Shown here: positions 21,656-31,234 of the stretch, piece by piece
Layout: every line of letters starts with the position of its first letter
How positions within the stretch are numbered: the stretch's first letter is position 1
NCBI GenBank assembly: GCA_038317095.1
Contig: JBBQBB010000040.1
Location: 1-32,460, forward strand
Reading direction: 5' to 3'
DNA from: JAGXTF01 sp038317095
Lineage (GTDB): Bacteria; Bacteroidota; Bacteroidia; NS11-12g; UBA955
Length of the DNA stretch: 32,460 nt
The notes under the pieces: model-generated
The model's input: the letters and a program-made list of their open reading frames with translations, nothing else
The model's database searches: none
What the model was told of the DNA's origin: nothing
Made by a program: the position numbers and the translations under genes

Positions 21656-24600
21656 ATGAATTTACCCTCTCTGAGTATTAATCGTCCTGTACTTGCCATT
21701 GTTATGTCGGTGGTCATTGTTTTATTTGGTGCTATTGGTTTTAAGTATCTGGGGGTCAGGGAATTTCCAAGTATAGATCCCCCTGTCATTACGGTGCGAA
21801 CGGTTTATCCGGGCGCAAATGCAGATGTTGTCGAAAGTCAAATTACAGAACCACTCGAAAAATCGATTAATGGAATTGCTGGAATCCGAACTATTTCATC
21901 TGCAAGCAACCAAGGCAGCAGCAGCATTACGGTTGAATTCAATCTCGATGAAAATTTGGAGGCCGCCGCTAACGATGTACGCGACAAAGTGAGCCAAGCT
22001 TTAAGATCTTTACCTAAAGATATTGATGGAGCCCCTACCGTAACCAAAGCAGACGCCAACAGCGATGCAATTATTGCAATGACGCTAAAAAGCAGTGCAA
22101 GAAACATTCTCGAAATCAGCGCATTTGCGGAAAATGTAATCGCAGAAAGGGTGCAAACTATACCTGGAGTAAGTTCAATTCAAATTTGGGGGCAAAAGAG
22201 ATATGCGATGCGATTGTGGTTGGATGCCGATAAAATGGCCTCGCTTGGCATCACTATTTCAGATGTGCGTGTTGCATTGGATCGTGAAAACGTAGAACTT
22301 CCTGCGGGCAAGGTTAGCGGCGACAATACTGAACTTACGGTAAAAACCCTAGGAAAATTAATCACAGAAGAAAACTTCAAACAGCTCATTATCAAAAATA
22401 GTAGAGGCAGAAATATTGTTTTTAGCGATATCGGAGAAGCCAAACTGGGTCCAGAAAACGAAGAAACCATCCTTAAAGAAAGTGGCACACCCATGATTGG
22501 CCTGGGAATAGTACCCCAGCCTGGTGCAAATTACATAGATATTGCCAAAGAATTTTATAAACGGATGGATCAATTAAAAAAAGACCTTCCTTCCGATTTT
22601 CAGCTAAACATTGCTTTGGACAAAACACTTTTTGTTAGCAAATCTATCAAAGAAGTTGGAGAAACATTGCTCATCGCAATCATATTGGTAATTCTGATTA
22701 TTTTTCTATTTTTTCGCGACTGGATTATTGCTTTCCGTCCCTTGATCGATATTCCAGTTTCATTGATTGGGGCATTTTTTATAATGTATATGTTTGGCTA
22801 TTCCATCAATGTTTTAACGCTTTTGGCCATAGTATTGGCAACTGGTCTGGTGGTAGATGATGGAATTGTAGTCACTGAAAATATTTATAAAAAAGTGGAA
22901 GAAGGCATGGATCCTGTGAAAGCGGCACATGAAGGATCTAAGGAAATCTTTTTTGCCGTAATCGCAACTTCACTAACCTTAGCTATAGTGTTTCTGCCTA
23001 TCATGTTTTTGCAAGGTTTTGTCGGTCGGCTTTTTCGTGAATTTGGTGTAGTTTTGGCCGGTGCAGTGCTTATTTCTGCATTTGTATCTCTGAGCTTAAC
23101 GCCAATGCTTAATGCTAGACTTATACGCAAAGTGCAAAAGAAAAGTAGGTTTTACATAGCAACAGAACCCTTTTTTGTGAGCATGACACAATGGTATCGC
23201 AATAAATTGGAGTCTTTCATTCGAAACAGAAAATTGTCTTTTTATATTCTAGGTGCATGTTTTGTCATTGTATTTTTTCTGGGCAAACTATTGCCATCAG
23301 AATTGGCCCCTCTCGACGATCGCAATTGGTTCAGAATAAGTGTAACGGCACCCGAAGGGGCATCTTATGAGTATACTGACCGATTTATGGATAAAATTTC
23401 GCAATTCGTCACAGATTCTATCCCCGAAAAAAAAATAATGCTATGTGTAACAGCCCCAGGATTCACAGGCTCTGGCGCTGTAAATACAGGATTTGGGCGG
23501 GTGGTATTGGTGGATGCCGATAACAGAAAAAGAAGCCAACAACAAATTGCGGGTTATTTGATGAAACAAGCGGCGCAATTTCCGGAAGGCAAAGTATTCG
23601 TTATTCAAGAACAAACCATTTCAGCCAGTGGCGGTGGACGTGGAGCATTGCCCGTTCAGTTCGTGTTGCAAGCTCCTGATTTTGAAAGATTGAAAGAAAA
23701 ACTTCCTGGCTTTTTAGATGAGGCCCGGAAAGATCCTACTTTCCAAGGAGTAGATATAGATTTAAAATTTAACAAACCCGAATTGAATATCACAATCAAC
23801 CGTGAAAAAGCAAAAGATCTCGGTGTATCGGTTGCAGACATTGCACAAACGCTTCAACTGAGTTTAAGTGGGCAACGTTTTGCATATTTTACCATGGAAG
23901 GCAAACAGTATCAAGCCATAGGACAATTAAAAAGAAACAACCGGAATGATCCATCTGATTTAACAAATATATATTTGCGCAATTCTAGAAATGAAATGAT
24001 TCAATTGGATAATTTAATTGCGATTCAAGAAAGCAGCAGCCCACCTCAACTATTTCATTATAACCGCTACACTTCAGCCACCGTTTCAGCCGGTTTAGCC
24101 CCTGGAAAAACCATTGGCGATGGCATTAAAACCATGCAAAAAATTGCAAATAACCAACTCGACGATCGATTTGCCACAGAATTAACAGGCGCCTCCAGAG
24201 ATTTTGAGGAGAGTTCATCCAATATTTTGTTCGCATTTTTGCTCGCGTTGGTACTTGTTTATCTTGTACTGTCGGCTCAATTTGAAAGTTTTAGAGACCC
24301 CTTGATAATAATGATAACAGTACCCTTAGCGCTAGCAGGTGCTGTTCTTTCACTTTGGTATTTCAACCAAACGTTGAATATTTTTGCCGAAATAGGAATG
24401 ATTATGCTCATTGGATTGGTTACAAAAAATGGGATTTTAATTGTCGAATTTATCAATCAATTGCGCGAAAAAGGAATGGGATATTCTGAAGCAATTATTG
24501 AAGGTTCGGTAGCTCGATTTAGACCTATATTGATGACTAGTTTAGCCACCATGCTAGGTGCTTTGCCCATTGCTTTGGCAATAGGTGCCGGTGCCAAAAG

Positions 24601-24727
24601 CCGGATGGGAATGGGAATTGTTGTAATTGGTGGATTGTTGTTTTCGCTAGTTTTAACCTTATTTATTATCCCTGCTATGTACAGTTATATTTCAAATAAA
24701 AAAAGCATAGCTATTCATGAGAAATAA
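21656..24727 (+). CDS. RND efflux inner-membrane pump (AcrB/HAE1-like)
   Basis: The 1023-residue length and architecture fit the hydrophobe/amphiphile efflux-1 family: 12 transmembrane segments and two large periplasmic loops. TM1 is followed by the typical EFPSIDPPVITVRTVYPGA. The proton-relay acidic pair D401-D402 sits in TM4 (GLVVDDGIVVTENIYK), equivalent to AcrB D407/D408. The second half has FVYLVLSAQFES-like sequence and the GLVTKNGILIVEF segment. It exports drugs, detergents or other amphiphiles using the proton gradient. The substrate range is not predictable. Its 3' end overlaps the TolC-like gene by 11 bp. Confidence 0.96.
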   Translation: MNLPSLSINRPVLAIVMSVVIVLFGAIGFKYLGVREFPSIDPPVITVRTVYPGANADVVESQITEPLEKSINGIAGIRTISSASNQGSSSITVEFNLDENLEAAANDVRDKVSQALRSLPKDIDGAPTVTKADANSDAIIAMTLKSSARNILEISAFAENVIAERVQTIPGVSSIQIWGQKRYAMRLWLDADKMASLGITISDVRVALDRENVELPAGKVSGDNTELTVKTLGKLITEENFKQLIIKNSRGRNIVFSDIGEAKLGPENEETILKESGTPMIGLGIVPQPGANYIDIAKEFYKRMDQLKKDLPSDFQLNIALDKTLFVSKSIKEVGETLLIAIILVILIIFLFFRDWIIAFRPLIDIPVSLIGAFFIMYMFGYSINVLTLLAIVLATGLVVDDGIVVTENIYKKVEEGMDPVKAAHEGSKEIFFAVIATSLTLAIVFLPIMFLQGFVGRLFREFGVVLAGAVLISAFVSLSLTPMLNARLIRKVQKKSRFYIATEPFFVSMTQWYRNKLESFIRNRKLSFYILGACFVIVFFLGKLLPSELAPLDDRNWFRISVTAPEGASYEYTDRFMDKISQFVTDSIPEKKIMLCVTAPGFTGSGAVNTGFGRVVLVDADNRKRSQQQIAGYLMKQAAQFPEGKVFVIQEQTISASGGGRGALPVQFVLQAPDFERLKEKLPGFLDEARKDPTFQGVDIDLKFNKPELNITINREKAKDLGVSVADIAQTLQLSLSGQRFAYFTMEGKQYQAIGQLKRNNRNDPSDLTNIYLRNSRNEMIQLDNLIAIQESSSPPQLFHYNRYTSATVSAGLAPGKTIGDGIKTMQKIANNQLDDRFATELTGASRDFEESSSNILFAFLLALVLVYLVLSAQFESFRDPLIIMITVPLALAGAVLSLWYFNQTLNIFAEIGMIMLIGLVTKNGILIVEFINQLREKGMGYSEAIIEGSVARFRPILMTSLATMLGALPIALAIGAGAKSRMGMGIVVIGGLLFSLVLTLFIIPAMYSYISNKKSIAIHEK

Positions 24728-26015
24728 TATTCTTTTATTTTTAACATTATTTTCGGGTTTTGCCTCAGCACAAGAATCGCTTTCTTTGAAAGAAGCAATT
24801 GCCTTAGGTATAAAAAACAACTACAATATTCATTTGGCTAAAAATGACTCAGTAATCAACGAAAACAACACAAACATAGGCAATGCGGGGTTCCTTCCTA
24901 CCCTATCTATAATTGCTGGCACAAACAAATCTAGCAACAATATAAACCAAGAATTTTCAAATGGCCTATCAGTAAAAAAGAACAACGTGGGTGCCAATGC
25001 CGCAAATGCGGGTCTTGCCCTGAATTGGACCCTTTTCGATGGATTAAAAATGTTTGTTACGCTAGACAAGTTGAAAGAAATAAAAAAATCTGGTGAATTA
25101 AAAATCCGCGAATCTATTGAAATAACCATAGTAGAAATTACCTCTGCCTATTTTAATGTTGCAAAAGCAAAAGCCCAGCAAAAAGTAGTTGCGCAAATGT
25201 TGCAATTGATGGAGGAAAGAGTGCGAATTGCAGAAGCTAAATTAACCCTTGGCAACGGCAACAAATCCGATTTACTTCAGGCTAAAGTGGATTTGAACGA
25301 ACAAAAATCTGCCGCAATTAAACAAGAAACCGCGGAAGCAAATGCGATAACAAATTTGCTTACTATAATCGGAATTCCACCCAATAAAGATTACCAAATC
25401 GTAGATACTTCTTTTGCAAACGTAGTTTTATGGCAAGAATTGTTGGGCGAAACTTCCGTAGATCCATTAAACAACGCTACATTGCAATTGTTTCAAAAAA
25501 ACATTTCCTTAGCCCATTTCAACTTTTTGGAATTAAAAACAACCCAATATCCAAAAATAGCGTTGGGTGTTAACTATAATTTTACCACCAATAAAAATCA
25601 AGCAGGATTTGCATTATTGAACCAAAATTTAGGTTTGACCGCAGGTTTAAATTTAAACTGGACATTGTTCAATGGATTCAATACCCAAAGGAATATTGAA
25701 AACGCAAAATTTACGGAAATAGCGGCAAAAATGGCATATGAGCAGGAAAAACTTCGCCAGACCGGTTTGTTCTTAAAAGTGCGTTCGCAGCTATCCGAAG
25801 CCCTAAAACTGTTGAAAATAGAAAATGAAAGTGTTTTACTGGCTCAGGAAAATATTGTAATCATGACTGAACGTTTTCGACTAGCGCAGTCCACAACATT
25901 CGAATTAAAAGAATCTCAATATAGTTTGATGAATGCCAGCAACCGGAAAATTGAAGCAATATACAATGCCCAAATTGCTGAGTCAGAACTCAAAAGATTG
26001 CAAGGGTTGAGATAG
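24717..26015 (+). CDS. TolC-family outer membrane efflux channel
   Basis: ATG 24717 lies inside the end of the pump gene. The 432-residue protein has a signal peptide (NNILLFLTLFSGFASAQ) and then SLSLKEAIALGIKNNYNIHLAKND, the OEP repeat start. Two long helical hairpin repeats of the TolC fold follow; each carries an amphipathic barrel segment containing LNWTLFDG / LNWTLFNG, near residues 102 and 317. It forms the trimeric outer-membrane duct completing the tripartite pump with the two upstream gene products. The three overlapping or closely spaced genes are clearly one operon. Confidence 0.94.
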   Translation: MRNNILLFLTLFSGFASAQESLSLKEAIALGIKNNYNIHLAKNDSVINENNTNIGNAGFLPTLSIIAGTNKSSNNINQEFSNGLSVKKNNVGANAANAGLALNWTLFDGLKMFVTLDKLKEIKKSGELKIRESIEITIVEITSAYFNVAKAKAQQKVVAQMLQLMEERVRIAEAKLTLGNGNKSDLLQAKVDLNEQKSAAIKQETAEANAITNLLTIIGIPPNKDYQIVDTSFANVVLWQELLGETSVDPLNNATLQLFQKNISLAHFNFLELKTTQYPKIALGVNYNFTTNKNQAGFALLNQNLGLTAGLNLNWTLFNGFNTQRNIENAKFTEIAAKMAYEQEKLRQTGLFLKVRSQLSEALKLLKIENESVLLAQENIVIMTERFRLAQSTTFELKESQYSLMNASNRKIEAIYNAQIAESELKRLQGLR

Positions 26016-26074
26016 GTTTATTTATAAATTATTAAGGATAAAAGAATTGGGCATTAACCGTACATATAACATCT

Positions 26075-26101
26075 GAAATCAAACATCGAAAATCAAACAT
26101 C
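26075..26101. repeat. Two-copy tandem repeat GAAA(A)TCAAACATC
   Basis: GAAATCAAACATC (26075-26087) is followed directly by GAAAATCAAACATC (26088-26101) and then a partial AAACATTC. It lies between the convergent TolC-like and DciA-like genes. With only two and a half units it is not a CRISPR; it is a small non-coding tandem repeat. Confidence 0.5.
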
Positions 26102-26107
26102 AAACAT

Positions 26108-26395
26108 TCATTTAATAAATATTTTCTCCACCACCGTGGCACCTAGTTCTTTGTTTACCGCTTCAATCAATGCGAATCTTCGGTACATCATTTCGTTTTT
26201 CAGCGGGGGATTGTCGAAGGAAACATACAAAGTTTTATTAACCAACCTAATCTCCGAAGTATGCTTGCTAATAAGCGGCCCAGTAATGGTTGCCCATGCG
26301 TTTACCAGACGTACTTCATTGACTTTTTGAGTCATGCGGTACTTTTTGTGCATTGCATCAATGACGTCCTTAATTCCTTTTTCCTTTTTCTCCAT
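26108..26395 (-). CDS. DUF721/DciA-like protein
   Basis: This 95-residue cytoplasmic protein reads IKDVIDAMHKKYRMTQKVNEVRLVNAWATITGPLISKHTSEIRLVNKTLYV, the pattern of the DUF721 (DciA) family. DciA loads or activates the replicative helicase DnaB in bacteria lacking DnaC/DnaI; most Bacteroidota fall in that class. Length is normal for the short KH-domain-only form. Its start lies inside the 3' end of the amino-acid permease gene (26-bp overlap), a co-translation arrangement without an obvious functional link. Confidence 0.82.
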   Translation of the reverse strand: MEKKEKGIKDVIDAMHKKYRMTQKVNEVRLVNAWATITGPLISKHTSEIRLVNKTLYVSFDNPPLKNEMMYRRFALIEAVNKELGATVVEKIFIK

Positions 26396-28067
26396 GGGCC
26401 AATTTGCTGTTTCGATAACTAAAAATAAAATAGATGGCTATGCCAATGGCAAACCAACCAAAAAACCATTTCCAACTTAAGGCATTCATTCCTGTGAGCA
26501 AATAACTACACATTAGTACACCCGCAACGGGTACAAATTTCCACTTTTTTCTCCAAGAAAAATAGGCAATTACAGCAAATTCTAAAATAAAGATCCCAAA
26601 CAAAAATACTTGTAAATCGTTGAAGATTCTGATTGTATAGAAAACCGAAAAATCAAACCTGTAAAAGGCCATTAAACCTAACATAATTATAAATGTAGCA
26701 GGCACCAAAAAGGTTCCCGGAAAAGGAGGCAATCTAAATTTACCTTTTATTTTTTCCATTGCTGGAAGCATTAAAGTGCCTGCGCAAACCAATAAAAACG
26801 CGAACAATGTACCTATACTGGTAAAATCAACACTGAAACCTGTGGTGAAGAAGAATAAAGGGAAGGCGACAACAAAGCCTGTTACAATGGTAGCAAATGA
26901 GGGCGTTTGATACTTGGGGTGCACCTTAGCAAATGCTTTCGGTAGCAAGCCATCTCTGCTCATACTCATCCATATACGCGGCTGACCCAATTGAAAAACC
27001 AATAGTACACCCGTAATAGCGACCAAAGCACTGGCACTGATAAATCCACTTAAGCGATTCAATCCGCGTTGCTCAAATATAAATGCCAAAGGATCCATTA
27101 CATTGAGATTTTTATAACCTGCCATTCCAGTTAACACGAGTGTAATCAGAATGTAAAGAATGGTGCAAATTCCCAAGGACCAAAACATGGCTTTAGGCAA
27201 GTCTCGCGAGGGGTTCTTGCATTCCTCCGCCGTAGTGCTTATGGCGTCAAAACCAATATAGGCAAAGAAAACGGCAGAGATGCCGGTGATAACTCCTGAA
27301 AAACCATTGGGCATAAACGGTTTCCAATTGTCTGGTTCCACATAAAATGCACCTACGGATATTACTATTAATATCACCAACAATTTAATGGCTACCATGA
27401 TATTATTGACGTTTCTGCTTTCCCTAACCCCGCGATATACGATCCAGGTAATCACAATTGTAATAAAAATTGCGGGTAAATCGAGCAGAATTCGCATTTC
27501 TCCAATTTTGGGGGCAGAAAACCAAGCAAAAAGAGGAAGATTACCTGACGACACCGCAGTCTGGTGCGTGCGCAAAGCTTCTTCAAATGCGGCCTTGGCC
27601 GTTGGATAATTAATGCTTAGCCAGGCAGGAAACTTCATATCCCAATGGGAAAGAACCGCATTGGCTAATGTTGTAAAATACCCACTCCAACTTTGCGCCA
27701 CAGCTATGTTTCCAATGCTGTATTCCAATATTAAAGCCCAACCAATAATCCATGCAGCAAATTCACCAAAAGTGGCATAAGCATAAGTATAGGCACTGCC
27801 ACTTACCGGAATGCGACTTGCAAATTCTGCATAACACAATGCACTAAATGCACTGGCAATGGCCGTGATGGCAAAAAGTATGATTACCGCAGGCCCACCA
27901 TCAAAACAGGCTTTTCCAACAGTGCTAAATATTCCAGCACCAATAATCGCCGCAACGCCCATTGCAGTTAAATCTCTGACGCCCAGAACCCGCTTTAACG
28001 AATGGGTTCCTTCATGTTCAAATACAGTCTTTCGACGCCGTAATTTCTTCCAAGTAATCTGGGGCAT
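26370..28067 (-). CDS. Amino acid permease, APC superfamily (CAT-like)
   Basis: The 565-residue protein has the APC consensus in TM1 (GVAAIIGAGIFSTVGKA), a conserved loop with CYAEFASRIPVSGSAYTYAY, and 12-14 hydrophobic segments. The internal FFAYIGFDAISTTAEECKNPSRDLP is the signature of cationic amino-acid transporter-like permeases (TC 2.A.3.3). It probably imports an amino acid by proton symport or exchange at the inner membrane. Two extra segments after ~residue 470 match the 14-TM CAT type. An insertion of ~40 residues around 145-185 lengthens the loop after the fourth hydrophobic segment. The gene overlaps the DciA-like gene at its 3' end. Confidence 0.92.
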   Translation of the reverse strand: MPQITWKKLRRRKTVFEHEGTHSLKRVLGVRDLTAMGVAAIIGAGIFSTVGKACFDGGPAVIILFAITAIASAFSALCYAEFASRIPVSGSAYTYAYATFGEFAAWIIGWALILEYSIGNIAVAQSWSGYFTTLANAVLSHWDMKFPAWLSINYPTAKAAFEEALRTHQTAVSSGNLPLFAWFSAPKIGEMRILLDLPAIFITIVITWIVYRGVRESRNVNNIMVAIKLLVILIVISVGAFYVEPDNWKPFMPNGFSGVITGISAVFFAYIGFDAISTTAEECKNPSRDLPKAMFWSLGICTILYILITLVLTGMAGYKNLNVMDPLAFIFEQRGLNRLSGFISASALVAITGVLLVFQLGQPRIWMSMSRDGLLPKAFAKVHPKYQTPSFATIVTGFVVAFPLFFFTTGFSVDFTSIGTLFAFLLVCAGTLMLPAMEKIKGKFRLPPFPGTFLVPATFIIMLGLMAFYRFDFSVFYTIRIFNDLQVFLFGIFILEFAVIAYFSWRKKWKFVPVAGVLMCSYLLTGMNALSWKWFFGWFAIGIAIYFIFSYRNSKLAHGEKGKRN

Positions 28068-28178
28068 TTTTCAACCTACGATAATAAGGAAATTACCGTT
28101 GATTGTTACAAAAAATGTAAACCCCGCCTTTTTTTAATGAAATCATTGCAATAAATTGTATTTACATTGGTACTATTC

Positions 28179-28814
28179 TTATTTCCGGTAAAATATTCTA
28201 CATCCAACGGATTCGGTTTCTGCGAGGGTTACATTTTGTCCTTTTAAAAGTTGATCGACTGCATTGGCAACAAATGGTGTTGCATTTTGGGGTTCTTTTC
28301 CATTGTCATCTACGGATCCTGAATATTTAACAATCCAATCGCTTTGTTCTTTCCAAACAATAAAAGCTTGAGGTGTATGATCGGCGTCAAAATTTCTTCC
28401 TACCGTTTGCATGGTATCAAAAAGATACGGAAAATCATATTTTTCTTCGGTAGCACGAGTGACCCTGTTTTTAAAGGTTTCTTCTTCATACACAGCAGTA
28501 TCCATTGAATTTATTGCAATTGCTGGCACACCAAGCGGCTTGTATTTTGCATTTAAATCATTCATTCTTTGAGAATACAATTTGGCAAATGGACAATGGT
28601 TGCAAGTGAATATGACAATAAATCCTTTGGTCTTTGAAAAATCAGAAAGGGCAACAATGGAATCATTTGTGTTTTTTAAATGAAAATTATTTACTCTTTT
28701 TCCAAGCCTTGATCCTTTCGTATGAAAAGACATTACATTTAAGAGCATCAATATTGCAAGTACCAATTTCAGTTTATTAATGATTGTATTATTTCTGCAC
28801 AAATTTGAAAACAT
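28179..28814 (-). CDS. Exported thioredoxin-fold protein (redoxin/AhpC-TSA-like)
   Basis: A 211-residue protein with an N-terminal hydrophobic segment (LKLVLAILMLLNVMSF) that acts as a signal peptide or anchor. The thioredoxin fold has FIVIFTCNHCPFAKLYSQRMNDL, where CNHC is the CxxC active site. DHTPQAFIVW carries the cis-Pro loop. This TCNHCPFAK pattern is shared by a family of periplasmic redoxins common in Bacteroidota and Planctomycetes, generally called thioredoxin family protein. A thiol-disulfide exchange or peroxide role outside the cytoplasm is inferred. It lies 79 bp downstream of the sulfatase stop and could share its transcript. Confidence 0.87.
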   Translation of the reverse strand: MFSNLCRNNTIINKLKLVLAILMLLNVMSFHTKGSRLGKRVNNFHLKNTNDSIVALSDFSKTKGFIVIFTCNHCPFAKLYSQRMNDLNAKYKPLGVPAIAINSMDTAVYEEETFKNRVTRATEEKYDFPYLFDTMQTVGRNFDADHTPQAFIVWKEQSDWIVKYSGSVDDNGKEPQNATPFVANAVDQLLKGQNVTLAETESVGCRIFYRK

Positions 28815-28893
28815 ATTTTCGGTATTCTAGTACAATATGCACATTCTAAATTGTAACATAAAATTACGCTGGTGGTCATTCTACAAAAGTACA

Positions 28894-30498
28894 TTAACGC
28901 TGAATAATAAGCTGTTTAACTGCAAAATAATTTTCAAAATGGGCAACAATATAATATAGACCTTGGGTTAATAAACAGATATTTATTTTTTGCTCATTGC
29001 CACTGTAAACCCTTTTACCATGCATGTTGTATATTTCAATTTGATCGCTAGGAACTGACGTTTCTATTTCAACAAAATCAGCCGCTGGAATAGGGTAAAC
29101 AGTTAATATTGGCTTGCTGTTTGTAGCATTTGAATTCAAAGTTTTACAACTTCCGCTGCCAGTAAGAGTATTTAAACTATCACATAAGAATATATAATTA
29201 TTGATATCAATAGCCGTCATGGATGTTGTTAATAAATCCGTATTTTCTTCTCTATCTTTGGTTTGATTGAAAAACAATTCATTGCCACTTTCAAAGCGAA
29301 TTAAATGATAATCCACATTCCTAATTGTTTTGCCATCAGCAGCCACAGTTGGATTTTCAAATTGTTCAGTAAAAATCCAAGATCTTGTTGCAGTTGAAGT
29401 ATTTTTGATGATAGGCATTAAACTTTTACTGTATGCGATTTTACCCGATGGAATGAAATTTCTCCAATTTGCAATGCCTCCAAGCTCGGCCATGGTTGCA
29501 AATAAGTCCAGTGTATTTACCAAAGCATTGCATTGTCTTCCAGGATTCACAACTGCGGGACCAGAAATAAGCATAGGCACTCGGCTTCCATAATCATATA
29601 ATGTTTGTTTTGCTTTGGTTTTATTCGCAATCTGCGCGGTAGATCCTGCATTGCCATTGTCTCCCATAAAAATAATATTCGTATTGTCATACATATTATG
29701 GGCCTTTAAATATTTAAAAAGTCGACCAATTTCGCTGTCCATTGCTTCTATTGCTGCTTTAAAATACTTTTTAGGATTTCCATTAATATCTGCCATAGTT
29801 CCACTTAAACCCTTGGTAATCAACAAACTATCGGGTGGTAAATGGTATGGGGAATGTGGCGCATTGAATGCGAACCAAAGGAAAAATGGTTTCGTTTTGT
29901 TCATCGTATCCATCCATTTCACCGCATCATTTACAGTTTGTGTAGTTGCATATATTTTAACCGTATCAATTTTTCCATTGGTTACTTTGGGATAGTAATA
30001 ATAGTTATTTAATTGACCATTGAAATTACCCGAATAATAATCGTAACCCATTTTATTTGGGAATAAAAGTTTGGGCGCAGTTGCCACATGCAGATGCCAT
30101 TTACCTACATTGGCTGTGTTGTATTTGGTGGCTCCTTTGTATTTTAGCAATTTGGCAATACTCATTTCACTGGTATCCAATTGGGCTGAGGCGGCATTTA
30201 CAATCACTGCGCCCACACCCGTTTGAAATGAATAGCGGCCTGTAAATAAACCAGCACGCGTTGGAGAACACACTGGAGAAGCCCACACCTTGTTGAACAA
30301 AATACCTTTTTTCAGCAATGTTCTTATATTAGGAACTATAGCCGTATCCGTCGTTGTGTTACAAAATCCAAAATAATCTGGACTTACATCGTCGGCAATA
30401 ATTAGGATGGTATTTTGCTGTGCAAATGCCGTATTTAACAGGATAATGCTAAAAAATAAAGAAAATATTTGACAGTTAAATCCGTTTATTTTAAACAT
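28894..30498 (-). CDS. Type IX-secreted sulfatase (arylsulfatase family)
   Basis: The 534-residue protein starts with a signal peptide ending near AFAQ (residue 27). It then has the sulfatase metal-binding NTILIIADDVSPDYFG (D36-D37) and the signature C77-S-P-T-R81 in PVCSPTRAGLFTGR. Cys77 would be converted to formylglycine, so the cell needs a maturation enzyme, which is not in this window. FMGDNGNAGS supplies further metal ligands. The last ~75 residues (KPILTVYPIPAADFVEIET ... GLYYIVAHFENYFAVKQLIIQR) are a type A T9SS sorting domain, so the enzyme is exported to the cell surface or medium. It probably releases sulfate from a sulfated polysaccharide or glycan. No SusC/SusD or other glycan-utilisation genes flank it. 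Confidence 0.93.
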   Translation of the reverse strand: MFKINGFNCQIFSLFFSIILLNTAFAQQNTILIIADDVSPDYFGFCNTTTDTAIVPNIRTLLKKGILFNKVWASPVCSPTRAGLFTGRYSFQTGVGAVIVNAASAQLDTSEMSIAKLLKYKGATKYNTANVGKWHLHVATAPKLLFPNKMGYDYYSGNFNGQLNNYYYYPKVTNGKIDTVKIYATTQTVNDAVKWMDTMNKTKPFFLWFAFNAPHSPYHLPPDSLLITKGLSGTMADINGNPKKYFKAAIEAMDSEIGRLFKYLKAHNMYDNTNIIFMGDNGNAGSTAQIANKTKAKQTLYDYGSRVPMLISGPAVVNPGRQCNALVNTLDLFATMAELGGIANWRNFIPSGKIAYSKSLMPIIKNTSTATRSWIFTEQFENPTVAADGKTIRNVDYHLIRFESGNELFFNQTKDREENTDLLTTSMTAIDINNYIFLCDSLNTLTGSGSCKTLNSNATNSKPILTVYPIPAADFVEIETSVPSDQIEIYNMHGKRVYSGNEQKINICLLTQGLYYIVAHFENYFAVKQLIIQR

Positions 30499-30679
30499 AG
30501 TTAAAACCTTAGACTACATATTCATTTTATTCCTACTCTATCTCAAAGATTAATTTTTCCAATTTAAGAATGGTCTAAAATATCCAATTACAATGATAAT
30601 ACTTTTGACTACATAGAAGTTAAAAGTTGCACCAATTGTATAAATCTAAATAGTCGAACCTCATGCATATATAGGGCCG

Positions 30680-30708
30680 ATATTGAGCCACGGCATTGGG
30701 CTCAATAT
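30680..30708. repeat. Perfect 10-bp hairpin ATATTGAGCC/GGCTCAATAT
   Basis: ATATTGAGCC (30680-30689) and GGCTCAATAT (30699-30708) flank a 9-nt loop. A moderate T-rich stretch (TGTTTTATT) follows on the plus strand. It is too far from either gene end to be an obvious terminator; it may be a regulatory or small-RNA hairpin. Confidence 0.5.
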
Positions 30709-30865
30709 ACCTGTTTTATTGTACCTGGTATTCATTAAAAATATAGAAAAACAAGCAATTTAATGTGAATTTTGTGTCTCCAGCGGAGTCAAGCCTTTGA
30801 ATAAAATCTGAAACATCAAAATGGGGTTGGCCGTATTTTTGCCCAAAAATAAATTATTGCCTTGT

Positions 30866-30926
30866 AGCCTTCTCCGCTTTGGAGAAGGTGGCGCAGGGTT
30901 GCCTTGCCCGTGACGGATGAGGTGCA
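30866..30926. repeat. GC-richer hairpin element, likely dispersed intergenic repeat
   Basis: CCTTCTCC (30868-30875) and GGAGAAGG (30881-30888) form an 8-bp stem with a 5-nt loop. GC-richer sequence follows, ending in GGATGAGGTG. Elements with a CTTCTCC-loop-GGAGAAG head and a GGATGAGGTG tail resemble short repeats commonly dispersed in Bacteroidota intergenic DNA; the copy number in this genome is unknown to me. Confidence 0.5.
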
Positions 30927-31201
30927 AAAATGATGACAAACTCCCATAATTAAATTCAATATAATACTTATTTCGAAATAGACTTTATGAGGTTAGACTA
31001 AATTTAGTTACACAAAAGGATTTAAATGTCTTTAAAAAGGCACAATATTGAAACTTTTATACCCTTTTTTCCAATTTACAAAACCATTTAAAGAATATAT
31101 AAATTCGACAACCGATTTCCATTGGTATCATTTCCATTAACAATATTACCATTCTGTTAAGAAAATTCATCAATTGTTAGGTAATTTAGGACAAATATCC
31201 A

Positions 31202-31209
31202 TACTTTCG
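31202..31209 (+). promoter_or_regulatory. Possible -7 box (TACTTTCG) for PAS-MBL operon
   Basis: TACTTTCG matches TAnnTTTG at all but one position and lies 25 bp before ATG 31235. A TTG at 31175-31177 is 24 bp upstream, close to the -33 spacing of Bacteroidota promoters. Confidence 0.4.
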
Positions 31210-31234
31210 AATTTTTAACACCTTTAAACCATTA

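Larger units (their letters stand above)
30499..31234. other. Gene-free region between divergent sulfatase and PAS genes
   Basis: About 735 bp separating the minus-strand sulfatase from the plus-strand PAS/MBL pair. No credible ORF was found. It contains a 10-bp perfect hairpin (30680-30708), a second hairpin within a GC-richer element (30866-30926), and a -7 box near the PAS start (31202-31209). The rest is AT-rich; both divergent promoters must lie here. Confidence 0.6.

Noticed and set aside
26075..26110. Tandem AAATCAAACATC units as a CRISPR array
   Set aside because: There are only two and a half units of 13-14 bp, no spacers of uniform length and no cas genes.
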